NCBI GenBank assembly: GCA_004335835.1 | Contig: RWJK01000864.1 | Coordinates: 1-64,000 of the forward strand | Direction: 5' to 3' | Length of the DNA: 64,000 bases | DNA from: Scenedesmus sp. ARA3 | Lineage: Eukaryota > Chlorophyta > Chlorophyceae > Sphaeropleales > Scenedesmaceae | Notes under the pieces: generated by a model | Databases searched by the model: none | What the model saw: the letters and a program-made list of their open reading frames with translations, nothing else | What the model was told of the DNA's origin: nothing | Translations under genes and position numbers: made by a program | Shown here: positions 1 through 11,600 of the stretch, piece after piece | Layout: each line of letters begins with the position of its first letter | Numbering within the stretch: the first letter of the stretch is position 1

Positions 1-281
1 CCAGCTGCAGCCAGAGCATCAGTGCAAACAAACACACCCTGAGTGGAATGGAACTGGACGCCCAAGTACCTGAACTGCTGTGACACCGGAACCTGCTGCC
101 CCTGGTACTGCCACACTGCTGCACCGCTGTAGCGCTTCCTGTCAAACACAACTACTTCTGTCTTGCCCACATTAACCTGCATGTCATACTCGCTACAAAA
201 TGATTGCAGGGCATCCAGCAGCTGCTGTAGTTTGCCGGCTGTTTCTGCTAGCAGCACCAGGTCATCAGCATACAGCAGCAG
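1..281 (-). mobile_element. Non-LTR retrotransposon reverse transcriptase fragment
   Basis: Read on the minus strand, positions 281 down to 1 stay open and translate to a reverse-transcriptase palm segment. The catalytic motif YADDLVLLAE is at 272-243, followed by a helix, a QVNVGKTEVVVF segment and FRYLGVQF, which together are the RT motif order C, D, E of LINE-type elements. The frame is cut by a TGA directly upstream of the catalytic motif (284-282) and runs off the window edge at position 1, so only about 90 residues are visible. This is a truncated, probably dead copy. Which LINE clade it belongs to cannot be told from this piece. Confidence 0.85.
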
Positions 282-348
282 TCACTAAGGTGGACACGGG
301 CACTCAGCCGTCTGGTGCTCCCCATGTCCGGCAATATGTATTACCAAT

Positions 349-550
349 TCAGTCGATTTCCATATCCGAATCACTGGCATCAACAGTCAACATCAAGGGC
401 GGTAATGGCACAGCCACAGTATGGTGTGTTGGATCCCATTCATCCGCACGCCCCAAAATAAAGTCATCACGCTGGCCAATGTAGTTGTAGTACCATCGAA
501 TAGAAGCAAGCAACTGCAAGTACGGCGTGTTATATGCGTCACGCGGGCAC
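349..550 (-). other. Possible terminal exon, unknown protein
   Basis: On the minus strand a tttctggctag acceptor at 551 is followed by an open frame of about 67 codons that ends at TGA 351-349. The translation has ordinary composition, with several aromatic residues (SIRWYYNYIGQRDDFILG) and an acidic tail (DASDSDMEID), unlike the surrounding CAG-rich junk frames. In-frame TAA codons lie just upstream of the acceptor, so it can only be a 3' exon. No upstream exon was found and I do not recognise the protein. It could belong to the neighbouring retroelement fragment or be chance. Confidence 0.25.
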
Positions 551-630
551 CTAGCCAGAAATTATTAGTGTGTGTGAAGCAACATTCACATGTCATGTAG
601 TGCCAGCTGCTGGCTGTGCTGCAGATATAC

Positions 631-1789
631 CTGTGACATGTCATCACCAAAGGTGACAAACAGTGTCAATGTTGAACTGCCTGCGACTGCTGCTGGTGGT
701 GGTGCTGCGTCGGCTGCTGCTGCGGCTGCTGCTGGTGGCGGCGGTGCTGCTTCCGCTGCTGCTGCTGCAGCAGCAGGTGGAGCTGCTTCCCCTGCTGCTG
801 CCAGCGCTGGTGGGTTGGTTGCTGGCACAGCCTGCAGCCACACGCTGAAGCTCCTGCCCTGCCATGCAGGGATGCTCCAGCGGTACGCCACAGCTTCATT
901 CAAGCGCGGCTGTGGTGCCCCTTCAGCCAGTGCTGCTGTCACTGCTGCTTCCAGCTGCCGCAAGGGCACTGCGCGCTCCAGGTCCAGCGGACCGCTAGAG
1001 GCAGATTGTGGCCTGTTGCGGATCAACAGCTGCTCAGCAGCAAGCCCTGTAAACATGCTAGTGCTAGAAGCAGTGAAGATAAGCGCCCGCCGAAGGTCTC
1101 CCAACGCTCTCCCACCAGCAGCTGATGCAGGTGCTGGCGGATGGTCCTTCGTGGCAATTTATGGCGCATACACTGGTGGCGCACACTGCAGCGCGAGCCA
1201 AGTCCTGCGGTGTGAAGCACTGCACGAGCAACGGCCAGGCAGCCAGCACTGACACGAGGTACAACGGGCTGCAGTTCGATAGGTAGATCGTGCTGCAGAG
1301 CTGCTTCATCTGCTGCTGCGTGGGCTGCTGCTGCTGCGCTGCAGCCCACGCCTGGATGACGTATATGACTGTTTCCTCGCTCGCAACACGAGTGTCAAGG
1401 TTGTACAGCAGGTGATACAGTGCCAGCTGCGGCAGCTGCAGCAGCCTTGGCCATAGCACTGCTGCGTCTTGACACACTGCTTCCAGGTCACCCGGGTCCT
1501 GCTGCACCCTCTTTGCTGCAGCGTGGTACAGAGGTTTGTATGCTGCCATCTCAGGGCAGGCGGGAGGCAGGCTGTAGATCTGCATGGCAGTCTCCCACTG
1601 CAGCTCTGCCGAGGGGTCTGCTGCAAACAGCTGCAGCTGCCGGCTGGCTGCCTCTGCCACCTAGTGCGCGTTGAGGCTGTCTGCCAGCGTGACCAGCTGC
1701 AGCAGCAGCGCCTGGCTGCACTGCTGCAGCTGCGGCTGCGCCTGGTACATGCAGCGGATGAGCAGCTCCCCCACCTCCAGCTGGGGCAC
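631..1789 (-). pseudogene. BTB/BACK-domain protein, broken inverted copy
   Basis: This is a single exon on the minus strand, paralogous to the main exon of the plus-strand gene at 2361-3533. It starts after a CAG acceptor (1792-1790) with VPQLEVGELLIRCMYQAQP, the end of a BTB fold, and continues into a BACK-like helical segment (ALYHLLYNLDTRVASEETVI) and a segment YRWSIPAWQGRSFSVW before an Ala/Pro-rich tail. It ends at a GT donor after GDDMSQ (631). It is broken: TAG at 1663-1661 replaces a Lys codon of the partner copy, and the frame changes between about 1220 and 1100. The BTB first exon and the C-terminal MATH-like exon of the partner are absent here. Confidence 0.75.
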
Positions 1790-3533
1790 CTGCGGGCATT
1801 TGAACACAAGTTATGCGATGTGGTTGCAGCAGAGTTGTGTGCAGGGTGTCAGCTCCTGCAAGCCGTTTAGTGCAGACAGCTTTGCTACATACGCTACATA
1901 CGCTGCAAACTCTGGTGGTGCAAACCATAGTAAAGCGTGATTCATGAAGTCATGCTCGTGAGCAGAGCAGTGGCTGCTTCAGAGACTGCAGCACCCGTGC
2001 AGCAGCAGGGAGGTATGCTGCAACATGAGCAGTGCCTGCGCCTGCCTGGGCACAACTTGGTGCTGAGTGCCAGCAGCAGCGTCATCAGCGCTCGAATCGA
2101 AAACTGGAGCGAGGGAGACGACAATGAGCTCGTCCTGCACGTAAGCATGCATCACAGCAGAGTGATGTCAGTAAGTGTGATGGATGGAGTGCCAATGCTG
2201 CACCTCAACACAGTGCCGCTCTGTCAAATGCAATTGCATGTTGAGGCAGAATGCGCTGTGTCCAGCAACATGAACGGTAGCACCATACACCAAATGCCTT
2301 GTGCCATCTGCACCAAACAAGATTCAGGACGCCTGTGTTGCATGCTGCAAACCCTCGCAGGTGCCCTCGCTGGAGGTGGGGGAGCTGCTCATCCGCTGCA
2401 TGTACCAGGCGCAGCCGCAGCTGCAGCAGTGCAGCCAGGTGCTGCTGCTGCAGCTGGTCACGCTGGCAGACAGCCTCGACGCGCACAAGGTGACGGAGGC
2501 AGCCAGCCGGCAGCTGCAGCTGTTTGCAGCAGACCCCGCGGCAGAGCTGCAGTGGGAAACCGCCATGCAGATCTACAGCCTGCCTCCCGCATGCCCTGAG
2601 ATGGCAGCATACAAGCCTCTGTACGAAGCCGCAGCACGGAGGGTGCAGCAGGACCTGGGTGACCTGGAGGCAGTGTGCCAGGACACAGCAGTGCTGTGGC
2701 CCAAGCTGCTGCAGCTGCCGCTGCCAGCACTGCTGCAGCTGCTGTCCAGCCGAGACACTCGGACTTCAAGTGAGGATACAGTGGTGTATGTCATCCAGGC
2801 CTGAGCCGCCGCACAACCCCAGCAGCCCACACAGCAGCAGATGAAGCAGCTCTGCACCACAATCACGATGTTCGCTTGCCGGCCGACGTACCTCGTGTCA
2901 GTGCTGTCTGCGTGGCCGCTGGTTGTGCAGTGCTTCACGCAGCAGGAGCTGGCGCTTGCTGCGCTCTTTAGCGGCAGCGCCCGCGCGCTGGGCGCCATGG
3001 CCGGCTTGCAGTTATCGCCTGCAGCAATGGCGGCAGCGACAGAGCTGGCAGAGCTCCAGCAAACAATGCAGTCGTTCATATCCTGCAACTCGGGCATTGG
3101 AGCGTGGTGGCAGTTGGGCAAGAATAGTCGAAGATCGGAGCTCGGCCGTGTGCTCGACCTGCAGCACGCAGTGCCCCTGCTGCAGCTGGAAGCAGCATTG
3201 ACAGCGGCAATGGCTGCTGGAGCAGCAGAGGCGGGCTTGCAGGAGCCTGCAGCGTACCGCTGGAACATCCCTGCATGGCAGGGCAGGAGCCTCAGCGTGT
3301 GGCTGCAGGCTGTGCCAGCAACTAACCCACCACCAGCAGCAGCAGCAGCAGCAGCGGCGGCGGCGGTAGAAGCAGCAGCAGCGGCGGAAGCACCAGCACC
3401 AGCAGAGGAGGAAGCACCAGCACCAGCAGCAGCACCAGCAGCAGCACCAGCAGCAGCAGCTGAAGTACCAGCAGCAGCAGCTGGCAGCTCGACATTGGCG
3501 TTGTCTCTTACCTTTGGTGACGATATGCCTCAG
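631..3533. repeat. Inverted repeat of a BTB/BACK exon
   Basis: The minus-strand exon 1789-631 and the plus-strand exon 2361-3533 are homologous along their length, giving arms of about 1.16 and 1.17 kb separated by about 570 bp. Both arms begin at a CAG acceptor followed by a GTGCCC codon pair and end at a CAG|GT donor. The first 500 bp are very similar; the middle is more diverged, and the Ala-rich part differs in length. Confidence 0.75.
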
Positions 3534-4237
3534 GTGCTTCTGCAACTGCACTGTAGCCAGCAGCATGCAGAACATCACATGTTGGTTGCGTTGCCATGCT
3601 GCTGTTGCACGGCGCTGTCTGCCACAGGTGACTGATCATGACTGTGCACACAGCAATCATGACTGTGCACACAGCAAAGCAGGCTTGACCCAACTTATGT
3701 CATCACCGAGCTGTGTCTTGAAAAGCAATCCCACGATTGGAGGGCGTGCTAGAGCCATGTGGTACCTCCAAAATGCTCTTTTTGCCCTGTTCAATAGGCC
3801 GTTACCGTCACTGTCACACCCCAGGTGGTGGCGATGCCTAACCAACCTCAACCACAGCAGCTACGCAACCAGCTTCAACTTAATACCCATGTATGCTGAT
3901 GACTCAGAGACTGCAGCTTTTGCTGCGGTTCCTGCTTGTGCTGCAATGCCTGCAGGGTGCCGTAGGCAGTGCTGAGCTGCGCATTCGCGTGCTGCCAGCG
4001 CCGGCAGGTGCCAACTTCGATGACGCAGCAGAGCCCCCTGCAGTGCTCGACACAGGGACCCACATGACGCAGATCAAGGGCAAAGAGCACCTGGGCGGGT
4101 GCTTGTGCTTTACAACCTTCTGCGGCGTCAGCTCTTTCAGCAGCTATGCAGAGTGTGAGCGGCAGCTGCGGCGGAAGGGGCTGGTGCACCCCGACAGCAC
4201 ACTGAAGCTGCAGCTGCAGCTGAAGGTTTTGCAGTGA
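1952..4237 (+). pseudogene. BTB-BACK-MATH-like protein with one nonsense codon
   Basis: Three exons fit: 1952-2140, 2361-3533 and 3956-4237, all in phase 0 (547 codons plus stop). Exon 1 carries the BTB signature LPGHNLVLSASSSVISARI. Exon 2 completes the BTB fold, carries a BACK-like helical region, then YRWNIPAWQGRSLSVW and an Ala/Pro-rich stretch. Exon 3 ends like a MATH domain (LVHPDSTLKLQLQLKVL). Such proteins usually act as substrate adaptors for Cullin-3 ubiquitin ligases. The frame is interrupted once: TGA at 2802-2804 sits where the inverted partner has TGG (Trp, codon 211). The gene is therefore either a very young pseudogene, a truncated BTB-only product, or carries a sequencing error. 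The start at 1952 is the first ATG of the open frame. Confidence 0.7.
3635..3677 (+). repeat. Short tandem repeat, two units
   Basis: A unit of about 23 bp containing atcatgactgtgcacacagca occurs twice head to tail, just inside the second intron of the BTB-BACK-MATH gene. Confidence 0.7.
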
Positions 4238-5568
4238 ATTTCAGACGCAGCTTTTGTGCGACAGGACGGAGCATGTTGCCGGGCTGCACGTTAGCTGGTT
4301 GAGTGCCACACGGCTATGCTGGGCATTGCTGGCCATGTCAGCTTCTTGCTAGGGTTTGCCAGGGTTTGTCAGCCACTCGTCATCGACAAACATGTTACCA
4401 ATTTCTGCCATAGCGACGTTGTCATCTGCCCTGCACCCCGCTGTTATCGACTGTCGCGTTGCATATCATCCTTTTGTGTGGGTCACAACTGGGCAAGCCC
4501 GCGTTTCAAGGCGCTGCGCTCAGGCATGAGCCCAGTCACTGTTACACCTGGCAGTGACAGCTTTGCTCAGCAAGTTGAGTCAACCACCACCACTTTTGTT
4601 ACACAGTGACACAGAGACACAGGCGTGCAGTGTAAGAACAAGTAACGGCTGGCTTGTCTGAAAGTTGTGACACTGTCTCGTGAGGTGTCAGCGGGGGCCT
4701 GCCTGTCAGGCTGCTCTGACATGCTCTGGCATCAACTTTAACATCATCGATTACAGAACAGTCGTTCAGACTCCAAAGCTGGGCGATGCATCAGAACCCA
4801 GGACTGCTGCACTCGGCAACCAATGGCCCTACTGTGTGCCAACTCTAGTGCGCTGTACTTGCAAAAACGCGCACGCGCATGGGCATGCTGTGAACCAACA
4901 AGCATGTGAGGTGCAGCCTCTTGTGCACTGCGCGCCTCAAACTCAGCAGCACAGCTAGCAACTCAACTCGTATCAACTCTTCACATGTCCCAGGCTGTTC
5001 CCTTGTCACTGAAGTTAGCAACGGCTGCTCCAGTTGCCTGCCCTGAACTCTCCACTGCACTGCCAGGTTGTGCATGTCCTGGTGTTTGCCAACACCACCA
5101 CCATGCACAACACCATGCACAACACCTGCCTACCAAAACTGTTTGCCGCAATGCAGCTGCAGCATCATGCCTGCCATACAACCAGCCGAGACCTCTTCTA
5201 GCAACAACTCCACAGATTGGCGGAAGGTACAACCGGCTACGCCTAGCCACCCAACGCACATTTCAGTCGAACGCTGACATTGGAAACACAAACACTCCCT
5301 TCACAGCATACTGACTCACTGGTGGGCTTAGTACAGCACCACAGGTTGCCCAAACACATGCAGCGTACTCAGCGGCATGCGGTTCAGCCCACATTGCGCC
5401 GCTAACAGCACAGCGTACTGACTGCACTGGTGCGCCTAGTACAGCACCACCGGCTGCCCAAACACATGCAGCGTACCCAGCAGCATGCGGTTCAGCACCA
5501 CAATTCACCGCTAAATCCCCTGCCGCTGACAGCACAACATACTGGTAGTTCTGACTGCACTGGTGGGC
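4238..5568. other. Intergenic region between convergent genes
   Basis: This is the 3' flank shared by the BTB gene (plus) and the ABC1 kinase (minus). Open frames here are short and show no protein character. Minus-strand TGTAA motifs, the usual algal polyadenylation signal, occur at 4603-4599 and near 4753 and could serve the kinase gene. The right end holds tandem copies of the kinase terminal exon, listed separately. Confidence 0.6.
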
Positions 5569-5640
5569 CTAGTACAGCACCACAGGCTGCCCAAACACGT
5601 GCAGCGTTGCCAGCAGTGTGCGGTTCAGCACCGCATTCAC
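5319..5640 (-). repeat. Three tandem copies of the ABC1K terminal exon end
   Basis: A block starting actggtgggcctagtacagc recurs at 5319, 5426 and 5559 (plus-strand coordinates). The rightmost copy is the genuine C-terminal coding end of the ABC1 kinase (GQPVVLY then TAG at 5571-5569). The two left copies lie beyond the stop codon, in what must be the 3' untranslated region, and carry several substitutions and small indels. Unit spacing is about 107 and 133 bp. Confidence 0.85.
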
Positions 5641-8600
5641 CGCCAGGTACCCCCGGATCACCAGCAGCCTTGCCTGGATGTTCACCCGGTATCCCATCTG
5701 CGCAAACTTCTTATCAGCCTCACTCAGGTCCCCATCAGGACCTAACCCGGCCCAGGCGCTGCCATAACTCGGCAGTCCGCGGAACGCCCAGGTGCCGTTG
5801 ATGCGCAGCCGGTCAGCCAGGCTGCAGCCGAGGCTTGCGGTGACGTTGCGCACAACAGCAGCAATGCGCAGCAGCTCCACGACATCACGAGGAGCGGTGG
5901 CGAGCAGCTGCGTGATGTCACCGAATGAGGCCACGCCAGCAGCCCGCTGCATCTCCTTCTGCTCCTCCCTGTAATCGGTGGCAGCAACGGGTGTTGAAGT
6001 ATGTCAGTAACACAGCATGGTGCAGACATGCATACGAGTTGGCTCACTCTCGCGCACACTTTGCTGCTGGCACACCTGCTCCATCGCCTATGTACCAAAG
6101 CTGCTGGACATGTCACTCTACTTGCGTGAATCACTGGCAGCATCTGCCCCGCGCGCTGCCATCCGTCAAGCACTAAATTACTAAGAAGCAGAAGCCAGTT
6201 CTGTTGTGTATGCAGCCGCAGCCGCTGCTCACTTATTGCGCCCGCGCTGCGTGAGGATGACCGGCAGAATCTGCCCCGCACGCTGCCCTCCCAGGTCAAT
6301 GGCCACAGCCGCAGCCCCAGCGCTGTCTCCCGCGAACAGGCTGCACCACAGCTGGCAGTACTGCTGCCGCAGCCTGTTGCTGATGGACAGGTAGCTGCCG
6401 TGGTCCAGCAGCACCACCTCAAAAGGCTGCCAGGTGCCACGCAGCAGCCACGACAGCAGCCCCCGGCGGCCTGCATGTGAAAAGTGATCGAAGCAACACG
6501 AGGCACAGAGCTTCAGCAGCAGCAGCAGTCGCATTTGGCATTTAACACCACTGTTTACTTTTGAGTCACATGGACTGCAGCACCACCTCGAAAGGCTGCC
6601 AGGTGCCGCACAGCAGCAATGACAACAGCCCGCGGCGGCCTGCGAGCGACAGATGATCGATACAGCACGATGCAAAGGTATGTGGGAAGGTCACTTGAGT
6701 GCAAGTCACAGAGACTAAGCACCACCTCAAAAGGCTGCCAAGTGCCGCGCAGCAGCCAGGACAGCAGCACGCGCCGGCCTGCAGCGCGCGACAACCAATG
6801 CAGCACAAAAGCATGGTCGTGGAGCACAAACACGCACCATTGCTGCGCCGCCCGTGCAGCAGCGCAAAAAACTTCAAGGTATGAGCGCAACTGCAGGCCG
6901 CACCATGATGTTGCCCGGGTGCGGGTCGCTGTGGATGTAGCCGTGCACAGACACGCACATTAGTATGTCAGCCCTAAAGTAACATACAGTTGAGAACGTG
7001 ATGCAGTACGTACCTGTGGGCCGCACCATGATGTTGCCCGGGTGCGGGTCGCTGTGGATGTAGCCGTGCACGAAGGTCATCTCCGCAAACGCCTCGTCCA
7101 TGGCGCGGCCCACAGCATGCGGGCTGATGCGCGCGGCACGCAGCGCAGCGCTGTCGTTGACCTGCAGTTGACGAGAGTGCCACGCAGTACTGCAGCGTGA
7201 GCAGATGCATCTTGGTGTACAGGCAGCGCCGGAAACACAACAACTGCCGGGCCAGTACCTCCGTGGTGCATCTGAAAGAAACTGTTTCTGCGAGTTGGCA
7301 GACTGTTGGCAATGGCTCTGCCAACCGCCCGTCACAACCCAAGCGTGCCTGCCAGAAAGTTCCTGCACAGTCACATGTTTCTCCCACACGATTAGTTGTA
7401 CGTCGAGACAAAGTAACAAAATCATAAACCACATTGAGGCGTCAATCCGCTCCATGGTCAGCACCTTGCTCGTATACCGCCCCCTCACAACCCAAGCGTG
7501 CTTGCCACTGAACCGCAGCATGCCTGCCTCATGACACAAGTGCACCTGCTGAAACCCACCTTGAGGCCATCAATCCACTCCATGGTCAGTATCTTGCTCG
7601 TGCACAGCCCTGCATGCGCTGTCGGCACAGTCACGCCGCAGCGTGAGTCAGCACTGCACCTGCTGCTGCAGCTGCCACTGCCGCCTCCGCCGCCGCTGCT
7701 GCTGCTGGGGTACATGCAGGACATGAGCTTCTGTGCATTGTGAATCTCCACATGGAAATCTGCAGGAGCCAGCAGCAGCAAGATCGCAGACATTTGGCTG
7801 TTAGAAAGGGATTGGGGTGCATACTAAGTGCTCGCATCTCAGCTGCCAAGCGTGCATGCAGCAACAGCAAACTCTTCTATGGCCTGAAAGGTCAGGGCTA
7901 AGCTTGCAGGACAGGCCTGCATAGCATAGTGCTACCATCAGACGCACGACAGCGTCACGAGCTGTGCGCACTGCACAGAGAAGCAGCATCAGCGCTAGCA
8001 GCAGTAAATCCAGTAACACGCGCCATAAAGCCAGCCCAACACACTCACCCGCCTCCTCTGCCAGCTGCAGCTGCAGCTAGGAAAAGGCAGCAATGTCATC
8101 ATTCAGCACCAATTGTCATCCAACAAGGTACCTGAAACTGGCCACTAAGGTAGTGGCACTCCTCAACACTCACCTCCTCAGTCAGCTTCAGCTGCAGCTC
8201 TCCTCAAACAGCCAGCCCAGCCGGAACTTTGAGGAACAGCACCCGACAACCCAACACACCACCTGCCCAACCCAACACAGCTGAGTAACTTTGAACCCTG
8301 AAAGTACTTACAAAGCAGACAAAATATGCAGCCAACACACACAAACACCCTGCAGCGCCACACAGCAACATCACCACCAGCAGCATACAGCCATGAAACC
8401 CCAGGCACACACACAATTCTCTACCTACCCAGCTCCCCAGTCAGCTTGAGCTGCAGCTTCTCAAATAGCCAGCCTCGCTGGAACTCCGGGAGCAGCAGCA
8501 TCAGCAGCAGTGAAACACTTATTTCTCCCATGAAGGCCAGCCTGTCACCTACCCAGCTCCTCAGTCAGTTTGAGCTGCAGCTCCTCGAACAGCCAGCCCA

Positions 8601-11600
8601 GCCGGAACTCCGGGAACAGCGCCTGCGCAGCCCGTGACAGGCAGCCCAGCGTGGTCAGGTCGGCATTGGCAGCACCCCTGAGCCCGGGGTACTGCACCTT
8701 CACCGCCACCTGCCGTCCGTCAGCCAGGCGCGCCTTGTGCACCTGCATATGCAAATTGAAAACGTGTCAGTTGATGTAGCACTGGCGGACGCCGCCCGCC
8801 CGGGGTACTGCACCTTGAGTGCCGTTAGCTCGGCGCGCCTTCTGCTGTCTCGAGACACATGTTGGTCAAGCCATGTCATGGTTGTGCATACCTGAGCCAG
8901 GGAAGCAGCCATCTACAGCAGCTGTGCCAGCATGTGCTGCTCTCACCTGTGCCAGGGATGCTGCTGCTGTCGCCTCCGCGCTGAACTCTGCGAATACCTC
9001 CTCTGCGCCCGCCCCCAGCTCCAGCCGCAGCACCCTGTCCACCACGTGAAAGGGCCGCGGCTTGGCCTTGTCCTGCAAGCAAGTGTTTTGATTTACAGCA
9101 GCAGCAGATGGTTTGTACGTGTGCGTGTGTGTGTCCTGCAAGCAGCCTAAGAAGCAGATGCTACGTCCACAACCTGGCTCTGTTACCTCAGGCTTTCGGC
9201 GTGTCATGCAAGCACTGTTGGCAGCAATGGCTGCTTTGAATTCACCATGATACAAAGCGCCTGCCACAACCATCCAAAGCCTGCCAGGCTGCTGGCAGCA
9301 CAGCAGCAGTGTTGATTCGCAGGGAATGCAGATTGGCTGTTTGCTGTCACAGCTGCGCACCTGCAGCAGCGCCAGGTGCTTGCGGTACTCGTTTGGCACG
9401 GCACCAAATGCAGCAGCAAACTGGCCGGCCTTGACGTAGACGCCTCCATTGGCTCGGCACACCTCGGTCAGCCGCTGCAAGCAAGTACGAGGCATCACCA
9501 AAGCAGATTCAGCTGATGCACATTGGATGGCTGTTGCCTCATCAAATTTGCTGTGCAGAAACGCACCTTCAGACAGCCCTACACCCATGCCCCACCCGCG
9601 CTGCCACCCGCGCTGCCACCTGCGCTGCCACTCTCTGCCAGAGGCAACGGATGAGCACGCTCAACAGCGGCCATCACCAGCACACCACCCACCTGCGCCC
9701 AGTAGTTGTGCAGGTTGCTGATGGCTGCATTGCACCCTTCCACATTAAGCATGATGTCTCCGTCAACAGAGCCCCACTACCCACGTGTGCCCAGTAGTTG
9801 TGCAGGTTGCTGATTGCCGCATTGTACCCTTCCGGGTCGAGGTCAGGCGCAAGGCTCATCATCAGCCGCTTGTACCAAGTGCTTACTTGTAACAAGTGCT
9901 CGCTTGCTAGTGCCGATGTTGCTTGCTGTACAACCTGCTCTGCAAACCTATTCCAGCACCTGTGCTGCGCTCAATATCCTAGACAATAGCCGAACTGTTG
10001 TGGCTGCACCCACAACAACTAGCACAACACGCCCCCTCACCCACCCACCTGTGCCCAGTAGTTGTGCAGGTTGCTGATTGCCGCATTGTACCCCTCTGGG
10101 TCCAGGTCAGGCGCAAGGCTCATCATCAGCCGCTTGTAACAATTGCTGACTTGTAACTAGTGCTCGCTTGCTAGTGCTGACGCTGCTTGCTTGTCAACCT
10201 GCTCTGCAGACCCACAGCACCTGCACTGCGCCCTCCGTCATAGGCAACAGCTGAGCTGTCGTAGCTGCACAACATGGCCCCTCACCACCCACCTGCGCCC
10301 AGTAGTTGTGCAGGTTGCTGATTGCCGCATTGTACCCTTCAGGGTCCAGGTCAGGCGCCAGGCTCATCATCAGCCGCTTGTACCAAGTGCTTACCTGAAC
10401 ATCAAATTCGCCTGCTTCTGCCAACATTGCTTCCTCTAAAATCTGTGCTGCAAACCCATCACAGCACCTGTGCTGCGCTCGACATCTTAGGCAATAGCTG
10501 ATCTTTCCAGATATCACTTAGCAACCAGCAAACAACGTGCCCCGTCACCCACCCACCTGCGCCCAGAAGTTGTGCAGGTTGCTGATGGCCGCATTGTACC
10601 CCTCTGGGTCCAGGTCAGGCGCCAGGCTCATCATCAGCCGCTTGTAGCCCACCGCAGCCTGCACCGCCCACTGCAGCGTGCGCAGCGTGCGAGGCAGCGA
10701 GCCAATGAGAGCGAGGATGTCGTCACCAGCCTTGACTGCTGCTGCTGCTGCGGGGCCCAGATACAGTGAGCTGCGCGCCTTCATGCCTGCAGCAACATGG
10801 TGATGACATGAGATGCCACGGGCCGAAATCATGCAGAGAGATGGAGACGGAGCGCAAATTGACAGCTGGAGAATGGTATTAAATGTAAAGCATAGGCATG
10901 CCCAGTGGGTACGGCACTTCATACACTCTGGTTGCTGCTGCTACTGCTGCTGCCGCTGCTGCTGCTGTGCATTAGGGGAATGCCGCGGTGCCGCATACTG
11001 TCACATACATCTGCAGCTGCTTGTCACTTGCAGAGCACAGTGACCTGCCAGCTTTCGGCAAGCATTGAACTGCATCTTGCATTGAATGCGCAGGCGCCAA
11101 GGGCGGAGCTAGCTGCACATACGTGCATCGCGTGCAGGCCAAGCCATGTCACTGTCTTCCGCACGCACTGCACACCCAAATAATCACCCACACACAGAGG
11201 CACTGCATGCGAGACAAACCTGCGGGCCTGCTCACCTTTTGCAACTGCCTGCACTGGCGCTGTTGCAGACGCTGCTGCAGCAGCGCTTGTGCTAATGCCT
11301 GCAGTCTGCTCTGCCTGCAAGGGCAGCGGGTGCGAAGCTGGAAACGCCTTGGTGGTGTAATGCGGCCCTATTGGCAGCACTGGCTTGGGATGACCTGGCG
11401 GCCCTACTGCTGCTGCTGCTGGTGCAGCAGCAGCTGCTGCTGCTGTAGTGGCTGCGGGAGTGTTGCTTGCTACTGGTGCTGCTGTTCCAACTGCTGCTTG
11501 GGCTTGCAGCTGCAAGCCCCTGCTGGCAGGGCTGCCTCGGCTGCTGCTTGACACTGCTGATGCTCGAGGGTATAGCATACCACCTAGCCCTATGTACCAC

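Noticed and set aside
2802..2804. TGA read as selenocysteine or as a reassigned codon
   Set aside because: The inverted partner has TGG there, and the well-supported genes use TAA, TAG and TGA as normal stops; a nonsense change is simpler.
3885..3905. MYADD-like codons on the plus strand, resembling a second reverse-transcriptase catalytic motif
   Set aside because: The flanking residues do not follow the RT motif order and the segment lies in an intron of the BTB gene; chance match.
9475..10556. A missing exon between ABC1K exons 2 and 3
   Set aside because: Phase 0 joins phase 0 and the joined text NLHNFWAQRLTEVCRANGG has the spacing expected for ADCK1-type proteins, so no residues are missing.
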